From: Denitrificimonas halotolerans
GTDB lineage: Bacteria; Pseudomonadota; Gammaproteobacteria; Pseudomonadales; Pseudomonadaceae
Reading direction: 5' to 3'
Assembly (NCBI RefSeq): GCF_034259425.1
Contig: NZ_JAXIVU010000001.1
Location: 1 to 64,000, forward strand
Length of the DNA stretch: 64,000 bases
Shown in pieces: positions 28,001 through 36,140 of this stretch; the stretch's first letter is position 1, and each line of letters begins with the position of its first letter. Below the pieces are notes generated by a model. It was given only the letters and a program-made list of their open reading frames with translations, did not search any database and was not told the origin of the DNA. Position numbers and translations under genes: made by a program.

Positions 28001-28463
28001 GCCAAACTTAGAGCAACCATTGGATAGCGGCACCGAGATCAACCTGCACGTACCAGCATTGATTCCTGATGACTATTTACCCGACGTACATGCACGCTTA
28101 ATCCTGTATAAACGCATTGCCTCAGCCAAAAACGCCAATGCACTTAAAGAATTGCAAGTCGAAATGATCGACCGATTTGGTTTACTACCTGAGCCAGTAA
28201 AAAACCTTATTCAAGTTACCGAACTCAAACTCAAAGCCCAAGCCTTAGGTATTTTAAAAATTGATGCAGGCCCGCACGCAGGTCGTCTTGAATTTTCCAA
28301 TGACACCAGTGTGGATCCAGTTCTGTTAATTAAACTGATTCAAAGCCAACCTAAGCACTATCGTTTCGAAGGTGCCACAGTCTTTAAATTTAACGTACCT
28401 ATGGATAACCCTAAACAGCGCTTTGCTACAATTGAGGCCCTGCTGGCTCAGCTGTCAAAATAA
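25029..28463 (+). CDS. Transcription-repair coupling factor Mfd
   Basis: A 1144-residue DNA translocase that removes RNA polymerase stalled at lesions and recruits UvrA. UvrB-like N-terminal domains, an RNA-polymerase-interacting domain (VVHIDHGVGRYQGL), translocase motifs GDVGFGKTEVAMRA and IIDEEHRFG, the TRG motif region (LRGRVGRSHHQAYAYL) and a C-terminal autoinhibitory domain are all visible. The start is GTG. Length is normal. Confidence 0.97.
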   Translation: MSVLRLPKLPSNSAKQLWGNLPGASQGLVVAEAARSAKRFTLLLTDNSQSAVRLKEELAFFAPELPVLHFPDWETLPYDVFSPHQDIISQRIATLYQLPQLQQGILVVPINTALHRLAPQSFTLDSSLILDVGQKLDVESMRNRLQASGYQCVETVYEHGEFAVRGALLDLFPMGSEVPYRIDLFDDEIESLRTFDPETQRSSEKVKSVRLLPAREFPLHKQARSDFRARFRERFDVDFRRCPIYQDLSGDIIPAGIEAYLPLFFEETSSLFDYLPENTQVFIMQGVDAAAETFWNDIRSRYEDRCGDLERPLLPPADLFIAINDYYGALKKHPRIILDSQDISLGVGRERLAITAFPDLALDARAAEPLNKVKDFLENFSGRTLFTVETAGRREVLLELLQRIEVLPTEVTSWEEFLTSNCHISICVAPIEAGLLLNELALIPESALLGQRVMQRRRREKSRDNNHEHVIRNLTELREGAPVVHIDHGVGRYQGLVTLEIDDQTTEFLMLEYADQAKLYVPVANLHLIARYTGSDDSSAPLHRLGTEQWQKAKRKAAEQVRDVAAELLNIYAVRAARKGFAFTNPGLDYATFSAAFPFEETPDQQLAIDNVRNDMLSDKPMDRLICGDVGFGKTEVAMRAAFIAVHSGKQVAVLVPTTLLAQQHYNSFRDRFADWPVKVDVMSRFKTSKETNQAVKDLADGKLDILIGTHKLLQSDVKFNNLGLVIIDEEHRFGVRQKEKLKALRSEVDILTLTATPIPRTLNMAFAGMRDMSIIATPPARRLSVRTFVMQREDAVVKEALLRELLRGGQVYFLHNDVKTIEKCAADLATLVPEARIGIGHGQMAERELEQVMADFYHNRYNVLVASTIIETGIDVPNANTIIIDRADKFGLAQLHQLRGRVGRSHHQAYAYLLTPPKKSMTADAQKRLEAISNAQDLGAGFMLATHDLEIRGAGELLGDGQSGEIQAIGFTLYMEMLEQAVESIRKGSVPNLEQPLDSGTEINLHVPALIPDDYLPDVHARLILYKRIASAKNANALKELQVEMIDRFGLLPEPVKNLIQVTELKLKAQALGILKIDAGPHAGRLEFSNDTSVDPVLLIKLIQSQPKHYRFEGATVFKFNVPMDNPKQRFATIEALLAQLSK

Positions 28464-28483
28464 CACCAATGAAGGAGCTGCAC

Positions 28484-29014
28484 ATGCGCCACTTAGTTCG
28501 CTTTATTTTCTTGCTTATTCTCTATAGCACCCAAGCACTGGCTAATGAAACACAACTCGTAGAGCTGATTGTATTTCGTCAAAGCAGTGAAAACCTGTAC
28601 TCAGGGAAAGTCGCCCCTGATAACTGGGCCTTAAACGCAACACATATCAGTGCCAACATGCAGCGTACGCCACGCTTGAAGTACCTCGCTGACAAACTCA
28701 CCCCTGAAAAGGGTTATGAAATCATCCTACATAAAGCTTGGCTACAAAACAGCCCACAAGGTTCTGCGCGTATTGCACTGAAACAAGGTGAACAACATTT
28801 TAATCACTACCCCATTGAAGGCACTTTAGATTTTTCTCAAGGCCGCCCCCACAGCGTACTGTTAGAGCTTTGGATTAATCAATTCGATGCGCACCAAGCA
28901 ATCATACGTAGCGAGCACTTTAAACAAGGCTCTGTCCTATTAAATGAGCAAGTGACTTTTATTGACCACGGCAACCTTGGTGCCCTAATTCGAATTCAGC
29001 CACAAATCCAATGA
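28484..29014 (+). CDS. CsiV-family periplasmic protein
   Basis: A 176-residue secreted protein with a signal peptide (cleavage likely after TQALA). The mature part starts with the family-type strand LVELIVFRQ. CsiV was described in Vibrio cholerae as a peptidoglycan-binding factor supporting PBP1A; the role in Pseudomonas-type cells is not established. AAGGAG precedes the ATG at 28484. The gene follows mfd at 20 bp and is probably co-transcribed, as in P. aeruginosa. Confidence 0.8.
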   Translation: MRHLVRFIFLLILYSTQALANETQLVELIVFRQSSENLYSGKVAPDNWALNATHISANMQRTPRLKYLADKLTPEKGYEIILHKAWLQNSPQGSARIALKQGEQHFNHYPIEGTLDFSQGRPHSVLLELWINQFDAHQAIIRSEHFKQGSVLLNEQVTFIDHGNLGALIRIQPQIQ

Positions 29015-29115
29015 ATATTGGCACACCCTCGCACTGAAAGTATGATGTCTTACGCAACTTTTTATCAATCGTTCCTCTATACGCTCTAATACAGCTGCCC
29101 ACACCTACTTAACAG

Positions 29116-29143
29116 ATGTAAAAAGCCCAGCAATTGCTGGGCT
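29116..29143 (-). terminator. Terminator of the sulfide-oxidoreductase gene set
   Basis: A 9-bp stem AAGCCCAGC / GCTGGGCTT with a 4-nt loop is followed on the minus strand by a run of T residues. It lies 19 bp after the DUF1641 gene stop and may also limit read-through from csiV. Confidence 0.8.
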
Positions 29144-29161
29144 TGACTAAGCATCAATGTT

Positions 29162-29599
29162 TTAATCTTCAGGCATGGCCTGCCCTTTAATAGCTGCTTG
29201 CCGTCCAAGCTCAGCTAAAATATTAGATACTACATCCAGTCCGCGGCGTGCATCTTCGTTTTGATTAAACTGCCTAACACTTTGCCACAAAGTCGGAGGA
29301 GTCGAATTAGCAGCAGCCTGAGCCGAAGCGTAACGCAACGCATTGGTCAGCATCCAAATACCACCAATACTATCTTCATAAAGAGCCATGATTTTTTGTA
29401 GCATAGCATCGTCGGTCATCTCAATGACATCTGATATTGCTGCTAATAAATCAACGATGTTATGTAAACGTCGACCTTGCAATATAGGCGCAAGCTTCTC
29501 CAATAAATCGGCTAAACCTGCAACAGTGGCCTCATCTTGTAGTGCAGGCAAGCTATGCAGTAGCTGTTCCATGGTTTTTGTGGAGTTTTGATTCGTCAT
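29162..29599 (-). CDS. DUF1641 family protein
   Basis: A 145-residue, mostly helical soluble protein with the DUF1641 pattern (LADLLEKLAPILQGRRLHNIVDLLAA in two halves around residues 25-55). Such proteins are often encoded beside sulfide:quinone oxidoreductases or formate dehydrogenases and are presumed accessory, but their role is unknown. AAGGAG precedes the ATG; the gene lies 12 bp after the SQR-like gene and is the last of the three-gene set. Confidence 0.75.
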   Translation of the reverse strand: MTNQNSTKTMEQLLHSLPALQDEATVAGLADLLEKLAPILQGRRLHNIVDLLAAISDVIEMTDDAMLQKIMALYEDSIGGIWMLTNALRYASAQAAANSTPPTLWQSVRQFNQNEDARRGLDVVSNILAELGRQAAIKGQAMPED

Positions 29600-29611
29600 C
29601 TTTTTATCTCC

Positions 29612-30802
29612 TTAGACTAAGCCACGTGCGACCGACCAGTACACACCCCGGTTAAAGCCTTTACGCATTAAGCCACCAATTTTGGTCGCTGGGGTTGGAA
29701 TCACATCCACATCATAGTCATACCAAAGCGGCATACCGGCTTCTAATCCCATTTGCGCAATGGCCTGCACCTTACCATCATATTCGTCAACAGTTTTCCC
29801 CCATCGCATCAATCCCGCAATGTTGTTACAAATTACAGGCGATTGATTATGGCAGCTACCACCGGCTTTACTGATGGGTAAATCGACGGTATCTCCCATC
29901 ACAAAAACATTTTCAAAGCCTTCTAATTGCAAGGTTTGTCGATCAGTGGGCAACCAACCCTCATTATTAGGTGCTTGTGAAATCCCCGAATCCAATACTG
30001 CGTCTACAGCTCTAATGGGGGGTGTTTGAATTAAAATATCAAAATTTTCCTCGTCACCTTCTTCTGAAATGGCAATTTTACGCTCTGGATCTACACTAGC
30101 TAAAGTAAAGCCTCGCTTATGAATAATGCCCTTAGAATCAAACACACTGGGCAAAACCTCACCAGTTTGTTTCTGCAAAAACAAACAGTTACGCACAAGC
30201 TGAGCAATGGTTGGATAAGTGTAAACAATTTCGACTTGATCACGAACGCCACGACGACGTAAAAACTCATCGAGCATTAATGTAGTTTCCATTGGCGCAA
30301 TGCCACATTGGTGAGGCACGTTAGGCGTGGTTGGAAAAGTCACTCCAATGAAAATACGCCCTTTTTCAATGGTGGATATTTTCTCATACAGCTGGCGAGC
30401 GGGGTCATGCTGATAAAAGTGATCACCTGCCTCTTTCAAGCCTTCAATACGCTCAGGTGATGGAATACATCCAGTAGAAACCACCAGATAATCATAATCA
30501 TAAGAGTCACCTGAACGCATACGCAGACGACTATTACTAAACTCAAACCCATCAACCTGATCCAAAATAAAATCAATTTCTGGGCGCAACAAAGAAGCTT
30601 GATGACGCCTGAGTTCATCTTTATAAAAGGCACCAAAAGCCACATACATAAAGGCCGGCTTGTAATAATGCCATGGACTATTGGAGATCAACATCACACG
30701 TACTTCACCACGGATAATCTCCGGATAAAGTTTGCTGACAAGGTTATTAGCAGTCATCGTTCCGCCAATACCGCCGCCAACTACGATAATATTTTTTATC
30801 AT
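29612..30802 (-). CDS. Sulfide:quinone oxidoreductase-like FAD protein
   Basis: A 396-residue flavoprotein. It has FAD motif VVGGGIGGTMTANNL, a second site around YDYLVVSTGCIPSPERI, and a C-terminal GDTVDLPISKAGGSCHNQS segment with FAD contacts. Cysteines (in STGCIP, PHQCGI, RNCLF) are candidates for the sulfide/polysulfide chemistry of SQR, although which pair is redox active is not clear. It would feed electrons from sulfide into the quinone pool at the membrane. It sits with DUF1641 and NifU-like genes, inserted in a block otherwise conserved in Pseudomonas. Confidence 0.8.
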   Translation of the reverse strand: MIKNIIVVGGGIGGTMTANNLVSKLYPEIIRGEVRVMLISNSPWHYYKPAFMYVAFGAFYKDELRRHQASLLRPEIDFILDQVDGFEFSNSRLRMRSGDSYDYDYLVVSTGCIPSPERIEGLKEAGDHFYQHDPARQLYEKISTIEKGRIFIGVTFPTTPNVPHQCGIAPMETTLMLDEFLRRRGVRDQVEIVYTYPTIAQLVRNCLFLQKQTGEVLPSVFDSKGIIHKRGFTLASVDPERKIAISEEGDEENFDILIQTPPIRAVDAVLDSGISQAPNNEGWLPTDRQTLQLEGFENVFVMGDTVDLPISKAGGSCHNQSPVICNNIAGLMRWGKTVDEYDGKVQAIAQMGLEAGMPLWYDYDVDVIPTPATKIGGLMRKGFNRGVYWSVARGLV

Positions 30803-30838
30803 TATTTTTACTCCATTTGTTGTTCTGCAAGATTCTAT

Positions 30839-31321
30839 TTAACCCTGCAGGCAGCCTGTATTTGCTTTACTCTCCTCTAATTTAAAAAGTTGCTGTAACA
30901 CCTGAAAGGGCAATAACACCACTTGATGCCGATCAGGCATACCAATCGCATTCACGAACACCTGTAACTCCGGCCAAATCAATGTGTTTGAGTCGGTTTG
31001 CTGGTTTTGCAAAATTGTTTCTAAGTCCTTTAGCGCTCTTAGCAAATCAACCTCTATTAAGCCTGGTACTCGTGCAGCTAAAATACCCGTACTGGCTTGC
31101 GCTAGCGAACAGGCACGTACGCGGTAGCCCAACTCACTAACAACACCGGCCTCAATTTTTGCATCGAGAGTCACACTATCATGACTCGCTAACTGGCTTT
31201 GCAAGGTAAGAGTTAGAACGTTATCACCAGCCAAGCGCCGATCTCGACGCACACTGGCTGCATATTGCCGAAACAGCGCCAGCAAATCGATTTGTTCTTT
31301 TGTATCTGCAGGGTGATGCAT
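30839..31321 (-). CDS. NifU/IscU N-like scaffold protein linked to the SQR-like gene
   Basis: A 160-residue protein. The segment ELGYRVRACSLAQASTGILA matches the central region of NifU/SufU-type scaffolds (Gly-x-Ala-Cys-x-x-x-x-Ala-Ser), but only this one of the usual three cluster cysteines is clearly placed. It may not build a complete Fe-S cluster and could instead handle sulfur. It is the first gene of the set, preceded by GGGAGGTG. Confidence 0.6.
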   Translation of the reverse strand: MHHPADTKEQIDLLALFRQYAASVRRDRRLAGDNVLTLTLQSQLASHDSVTLDAKIEAGVVSELGYRVRACSLAQASTGILAARVPGLIEVDLLRALKDLETILQNQQTDSNTLIWPELQVFVNAIGMPDRHQVVLLPFQVLQQLFKLEESKANTGCLQG

Positions 31322-31564
31322 AAAACACCTCCCGTGTTTTTAAGCAAAAATCAACCCACTGCTTAGAATGCAGTCATATATCAGTAAGGCAACTATTGAG
31401 GCATTAGTCAAGCTATGACCGACTGGTTTCATATAAAACACCTGACCGCCAAAACCGGTAGGCTATGCAAGCAGCATCTATGAAAACTTCATCAGTGCAA
31501 CAGAAAACAATATTCAGCTATTGTCCTTGCAACACTTAAGTAAGGAGGAGACTCATCTTAAACA

Positions 31565-32587
31565 TTAAGCGATAATATTCGGCTCAATTTCCAGCTCAAC
31601 ACCATAACGCTGCTTAATATCCGCCTGAATCTGCGCTGCTAATTGCAAAATTTGCTGACCACTAGCATTACCATGATTCACTAATACTAATGCCTGCTGC
31701 GCATGAACTGCTGCATCACCTTGGCGTAGCCCTTTCCAACCCGCCTGATCTATGAGCCAACCAGCTGCCAGTTTCACCTGCCCGTCATCTTGGACAAAAC
31801 TTACGATATGGGGATACTGCTCTTTCAACTTCTGCGCATGCTCTGCACTGACAACAGGGTTTTTAAAAAAGCTACCTGTATTAGCCAACTGTGCCGGATC
31901 AGGTAGCTTTGCCGCACGCACTTCACACACAGCACGACTGACGGCTTGCGGGGTTGGCTCAGTAATCCCTTGCTTGTTGAGATAACCACGCAAATCACCA
32001 TAATCAAGGTGTAAAGTCGCTTGCTTTGGCAATTTAAAAATAATGCTTAAAATAACCCGTCGCCCTGACTCACGTTTAAACAAGCTGTCACGGTAAGCAA
32101 ACTGACATTCTTTTTCACTTAAACGTTGAGTTTGCTGAGCGTACCGGTCATAGACTAAAACACTTTCCAGATGGTCTTTAACCTCTACCCCATATGCTCC
32201 AATATTCTGTACCGGTGCTGCTCCTATACTGCCAGGAATCAGACTTAAGTTTTCTAAACCGCTATAACCTTGTGCCAAACTCCACTGCACAAACGCATGC
32301 CAGTTCTCTCCTGCTTGAACCTCAACACGAGCAAACTCATCATCTTCACTAAGCACATTAATTCCACGTAGCTGCAAATGGATCACCAATACATCTAGAT
32401 CCTTAGCTAGCACCAAGTTACTACCACCACCTAATAAAAAGACCGCAATCTCTCGCTGCTTAGCCCATGCCAACGCTGCTCGCAGTTGTTCCAATGTTTC
32501 TACCGCAACAAAAAAGCGCGCCCGTACATCCACCGCTAAGGTGTTATACGGGCGCAAAGAGACCTGCTCTTGGATAACTAAGCTCAC
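31565..32587 (-). CDS. UDP-N-acetylenolpyruvoylglucosamine reductase MurB
   Basis: A 340-residue type I MurB, an FAD enzyme that reduces UDP-GlcNAc-enolpyruvate to UDP-MurNAc in the cytoplasm. The FAD-binding motif LGGGSNLVL, the catalytic region YRDSLFK and the Ser motif NTGSFFKNPVV are present, with a C-terminal Glu motif (EIEPNI). The start overlaps the upstream phosphatase gene by 4 nt; it ends the operon starting at exbB. Confidence 0.95.
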   Translation of the reverse strand: MSLVIQEQVSLRPYNTLAVDVRARFFVAVETLEQLRAALAWAKQREIAVFLLGGGSNLVLAKDLDVLVIHLQLRGINVLSEDDEFARVEVQAGENWHAFVQWSLAQGYSGLENLSLIPGSIGAAPVQNIGAYGVEVKDHLESVLVYDRYAQQTQRLSEKECQFAYRDSLFKRESGRRVILSIIFKLPKQATLHLDYGDLRGYLNKQGITEPTPQAVSRAVCEVRAAKLPDPAQLANTGSFFKNPVVSAEHAQKLKEQYPHIVSFVQDDGQVKLAAGWLIDQAGWKGLRQGDAAVHAQQALVLVNHGNASGQQILQLAAQIQADIKQRYGVELEIEPNIIA

Positions 32588-33048
32588 ACGTGTGCCTTCA
32601 CTTCATCCAGTAATACTTGACTCGCTTGCTCTAGCATGTCCAAAACCAACTCAAAGCCATCTTCACCACCATAGTAAGGATCAGGTACTTCATCTGGACT
32701 GATGCCAAAACGTGGTAAGTATAATGCCAATTCAGCTTTACTCTCTGCAGGCTGAATGCTTTGTAAATGGCTGAAATTACTTTTATCCATAGCCAAGATT
32801 AAATCAAACGTATGAAAATCCTCTGCTTGTACTTGACGCCCGCGTAAGCCAGATAAATCATAACCGCGCTGAGCCGCTGCTGATTGAGTGCGTGGATCTG
32901 GGGACTTACCAATGTGCCAATCAGCAGTACCCGCTGAATCAATAGTGACTTTATCACTTAACCCTGCCTGCTCCACATACTGTCGAAACACTCCTTCAGC
33001 GGTCGGTGAACGACAAATATTGCCCAAACAAACAAATAAAATTTTCAT
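32584..33048 (-). CDS. Low-molecular-weight protein tyrosine phosphatase
   Basis: A 154-residue phosphatase. The P-loop CLGNICRSPTAEG has catalytic Cys7 and Arg13, and the general acid Asp lies in VPDPYYGG. Substrates are unknown; it sits between kdsB and murB in a conserved Pseudomonas order. The ATG overlaps the kdsB stop by one base. Confidence 0.93.
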   Translation of the reverse strand: MKILFVCLGNICRSPTAEGVFRQYVEQAGLSDKVTIDSAGTADWHIGKSPDPRTQSAAAQRGYDLSGLRGRQVQAEDFHTFDLILAMDKSNFSHLQSIQPAESKAELALYLPRFGISPDEVPDPYYGGEDGFELVLDMLEQASQVLLDEVKAHV

Positions 33049-33815
33049 TATGACTCCTCAAAAAAACGTCGCACACGCTGTAAGTCTTCCAACGTATCGA
33101 CGCCTGCCGGCGGAGCCTCAACAGCATCCGCAACATGAATACGCGCGCCATTCCATAGTGCACGCAGCTGCTCAAGAGACTCCGTCAACTCTAAAGCACA
33201 AGCTCCCCAAGCAACAAAATCAGCTAAAAAACCTGCTCGATAAGCATAAATACCAATATGACGACGGAAGTGGACGCCCTCAGGCATCACATTTTGATTT
33301 TTGGCAAAGGCATCTCGTGGCCAAGGCAAAGGGGCGCGACTAAAAGTAAGCGCATAACCATGCATATCAGTACTGACTTTAACCACATTAGGATTCAGCA
33401 CACTAGCAATATCGGTTATCGGCTCAGCCAAGGTTGCCATAGATGCCTGAGTATAGTGAGCTAAATTAGCAGCCACTTGATCAATGACTGCTGGCGGAAT
33501 CAAAGGCTCATCACCCTGCACGTTGACTACAATGGCATCAGCAGGCAATTTCAGCTGCGCCACCACTTCAGCTAAGCGGTCAGTACCAGACTCATGATCA
33601 TCACGGGTCATCACTACCTTTGCACCGATACTTTGGCACAAATCAAAAATACGCTGATCATCAGTTGCAATAATCACCTGTCGTGCAGCGCTTTGTTGTG
33701 CTTGCAACCAAACCCGCTTAATCATCGGCATACCCGCAATATCTTGCAAAGGCTTGCCTGGGAACCGTGTCGAAGCAAAGCGTGCAGGAATGATCACATA
33801 AAATTCTTGAGTCAT
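33048..33815 (-). CDS. CMP-KDO synthetase KdsB
   Basis: A 255-residue cytidylyltransferase that activates 3-deoxy-D-manno-octulosonate for lipopolysaccharide inner core synthesis. The N-terminal nucleotide motif IIPARFASTRFPGKPL and the family motifs ATDDQ and NVQGDEPLIPP are visible. It lies 3 bp after the Trm112-like gene. Confidence 0.95.
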   Translation of the reverse strand: MTQEFYVIIPARFASTRFPGKPLQDIAGMPMIKRVWLQAQQSAARQVIIATDDQRIFDLCQSIGAKVVMTRDDHESGTDRLAEVVAQLKLPADAIVVNVQGDEPLIPPAVIDQVAANLAHYTQASMATLAEPITDIASVLNPNVVKVSTDMHGYALTFSRAPLPWPRDAFAKNQNVMPEGVHFRRHIGIYAYRAGFLADFVAWGACALELTESLEQLRALWNGARIHVADAVEAPPAGVDTLEDLQRVRRFFEES

Positions 33816-33818
33816 AGA

Positions 33819-34007
33819 TTAGTCCAAACGTTCATCATGACTTAGTGTACGAGCTTCGGTTTCTAGCATCACTGGAATATCATCACGAATCGGAAAAGCC
33901 AAACCATCCGCTTTGCACCACAACTCAGTTTGCTCCGCATTGAGTTGCACGGCACTTTTGCACAAAGGGCAGGCTAAAATATCTAAAAGTTTCGGGTCCA
34001 TCAGCAC
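33819..34007 (-). CDS. Trm112-like zinc-ribbon protein (YcaR family)
   Basis: A 62-residue protein with a CPLC-type cysteine pair (LACPLCKS) and the conserved stretch GLAFPIRDDIPVML. The family occurs between lpxK and kdsB in many gammaproteobacteria. It may chaperone methyltransferases, as Trm112 does elsewhere, but its role here is unknown. Confidence 0.9.
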   Translation of the reverse strand: MLMDPKLLDILACPLCKSAVQLNAEQTELWCKADGLAFPIRDDIPVMLETEARTLSHDERLD

Positions 34008-34011
34008 ATCC

Positions 34012-35016
34012 TCACAAGGATTCTGTTAATAAATTTTGCAGTCGGTGCCCCAGCCAGCGAGCAAATGCAGGCGAAGGTTGGGCCGCTACTTGTAAATACC
34101 AGCAATTATCTGCGGCAAATGCACGGCACTTTACCGCGTCTTTTTCTGTCATCAATACCGGTAAATCATCTGCAAACTCTAAGTCTTGCGGGCTAAACTC
34201 AGCATGATCCGCAAAAGCATGGGCAATGGGTTTCCAGTTTAACCCTTCCAAAGTTTTGAAAAAACGCTGCGGATTACCAATACCTGCCACTGCATGCATC
34301 TTTTGTGCTGCAGGGAAAAAATTTAATGGCTCTCGACGGCCACTGCGCACATGCACCAACCCAGTGGGCTGTAAATGCATAGCATAACCCTGCTCACTAT
34401 CTTGTTGAGCCCCATTAACCAAAACAGCATCTACCGTGGCTAAACGCGTAGCAGGTTCACGCAGCGGCCCCATGGGTAAACAGCGTTGATTGCCTAAGCC
34501 ACGTGCGGCATCAATCAAAACCAACTCTAAATCCCGAGCTAAAGCATAATGCTGCAATCCATCATCAGACAGAATAATATCGACAGGATGCTCTGCTAAC
34601 AGCTTTTGTACGGCTTGTGCCCGCCTTGGCGCAATCACTAAAGGCACAGCTGTACGCTGCACAATCAATAACGGCTCATCACCTGCTTGTTCTGCCGTAT
34701 CGGTTGCACTTACGGTCCAAGGGAAACGATCAGGTTGAGCACCATACCCACGACTAACCACCCCCACAGACAATCCTTGCGCACGACACTGCTCGATCAA
34801 CCAAAGAATAAGTGGAGTTTTTCCTGTACCACCCACAGTGATATTACCCACCACAATCACTGGTACTGGCGCACGATAACTGGCCGTTATACCTTGCACA
34901 AACTGTTTACGTTTACGCTGCACAATAAAACGATACAACTGTTCTAAAGGCCACAAAACAGCGAGTACTGGATGACCTTGATACCAAGCCTGTAACAATC
35001 GTTCACTCAGCTTCAC
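34012..35016 (-). CDS. Tetraacyldisaccharide 4'-kinase LpxK
   Basis: A 334-residue inner-membrane kinase that phosphorylates the 4' position of the lipid A precursor. One N-terminal membrane-proximal helix is followed by the Walker A motif GNITVGGTGKTPL. The family segments DDGLQHYALARDLELVLID and PMGPLREP are present. The start overlaps exbD by 4 nt. Confidence 0.95.
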   Translation of the reverse strand: MKLSERLLQAWYQGHPVLAVLWPLEQLYRFIVQRKRKQFVQGITASYRAPVPVIVVGNITVGGTGKTPLILWLIEQCRAQGLSVGVVSRGYGAQPDRFPWTVSATDTAEQAGDEPLLIVQRTAVPLVIAPRRAQAVQKLLAEHPVDIILSDDGLQHYALARDLELVLIDAARGLGNQRCLPMGPLREPATRLATVDAVLVNGAQQDSEQGYAMHLQPTGLVHVRSGRREPLNFFPAAQKMHAVAGIGNPQRFFKTLEGLNWKPIAHAFADHAEFSPQDLEFADDLPVLMTEKDAVKCRAFAADNCWYLQVAAQPSPAFARWLGHRLQNLLTESL

Positions 35017-35441
35017 GGGGTTTCCTGTACCTCGACCGTAGTGATACGCAAGTGGGCAAAACCCAATTTAGAAGCAGCATCCATAGCAGTTACCACGGAC
35101 TGATAAGGTGCCTTAGCGTCAGCACTGAGCATCACTGGCAAGCTTTTATCTCCACCCGACTCCACTCTTAAGGCTTTCATTAATGTATTTAAATCATGGT
35201 CCGGTAAAGGCTTACCATTTAGCTCAAAAGTCCCTGCAAGAGTCACTAAAACTTCCAACTGCTTACTTTCAGTAACATCTAAAGACGTACCGCTTACAGC
35301 TTCGGGCAAATCCACCTTGAGGTGTGTTTCTCGTGTAAAAGTTGTGGTCACTACAAAAAACAACAGTAAGATAAACACCACATCAATGAGGGGGGCCAAA
35401 TTAATATCGACTGGCTCACGAGGTTTGCGAGGAAACTTCAC
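35013..35441 (-). CDS. ExbD/TolR family protein
   Basis: A 142-residue protein with a single N-terminal membrane helix (about 15-37) containing the ion-pathway Asp in NLAPLIDVVFILLLFF, followed by a periplasmic domain. It pairs with the ExbB-like protein to energise an outer-membrane or envelope process. Overlaps of 4 nt on both sides put it in the middle of the operon. Confidence 0.93.
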   Translation of the reverse strand: MKFPRKPREPVDINLAPLIDVVFILLLFFVVTTTFTRETHLKVDLPEAVSGTSLDVTESKQLEVLVTLAGTFELNGKPLPDHDLNTLMKALRVESGGDKSLPVMLSADAKAPYQSVVTAMDAASKLGFAHLRITTVEVQETP

Positions 35442-36070
35442 ACTTGCGCCTCATTAACAGCACATGCTCGATCATCGTCGATGGTCTCCACCAACTTAAT
35501 CGCCTCTTGCTCCATACGCACCACCAATTCATCAACACGACGCTGTAAAAAACGATGAAAAAACACAGCAGGAATCGCCACAAACAAGCCAGCAGCAGTG
35601 GTCACAAGCGCTTTAGCAATACCACCCGCCAACTGCGGTGCGTTGGCCATACCAGAGTCCATAAAGGCGCTAAAAATCTCAATCATCCCCAGAACAGTCC
35701 CCAGCAAACCAAGTAATGGGGTAATAGCAGCAATGGTACCCAGTGGCGTTAAATAACGCTCGAGCTCATTGACTACTTTAACTCCAGCCTCTTGGATGCT
35801 TTCTTTCATCATCTCACGGCCATGGTGTGCGTTAAATAGCCCAGCAGCAAGGATTTGACCTAAAGGCGAGCCCTGTCTTAACTGCTGAATTTTATCCTTG
35901 CCAACTTGCTGATTTTGACGCCACTGCCAGACTTGTGCCAACAAATCTGGTGGACTTACTCGTGAAGTACGCAAAGTCCACAAACGTTCAATAACGATGG
36001 CAACTGCAATAATTGAACACAACACAATCGGCAACATAATCCAACCGCCGGATTTGATCAGCTCCCACAC
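35438..36070 (-). CDS. ExbB/TolQ family proton channel protein
   Basis: A 210-residue protein with three membrane helices. The MotA/TolQ/ExbB signature (LLGLLGTVLGMIEIF) is present. A GTG at 36070 is chosen because AGGAGT lies seven bases upstream and the protein then begins VWELIKSGGW as in Pseudomonas homologues; an ATG at 36109 would add an unlikely extension. It is the first gene of a run exbB-exbD-lpxK-Trm112-kdsB-phosphatase-murB. Confidence 0.9.
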   Translation of the reverse strand: MWELIKSGGWIMLPIVLCSIIAVAIVIERLWTLRTSRVSPPDLLAQVWQWRQNQQVGKDKIQQLRQGSPLGQILAAGLFNAHHGREMMKESIQEAGVKVVNELERYLTPLGTIAAITPLLGLLGTVLGMIEIFSAFMDSGMANAPQLAGGIAKALVTTAAGLFVAIPAVFFHRFLQRRVDELVVRMEQEAIKLVETIDDDRACAVNEAQV

Positions 36071-36140
36071 ACTCAGTACTCCTACCATAAATTCTGCCCA
36101 CTTTAGCATAGACCTACAGTTTCACCGAAGCATGCAGCAC

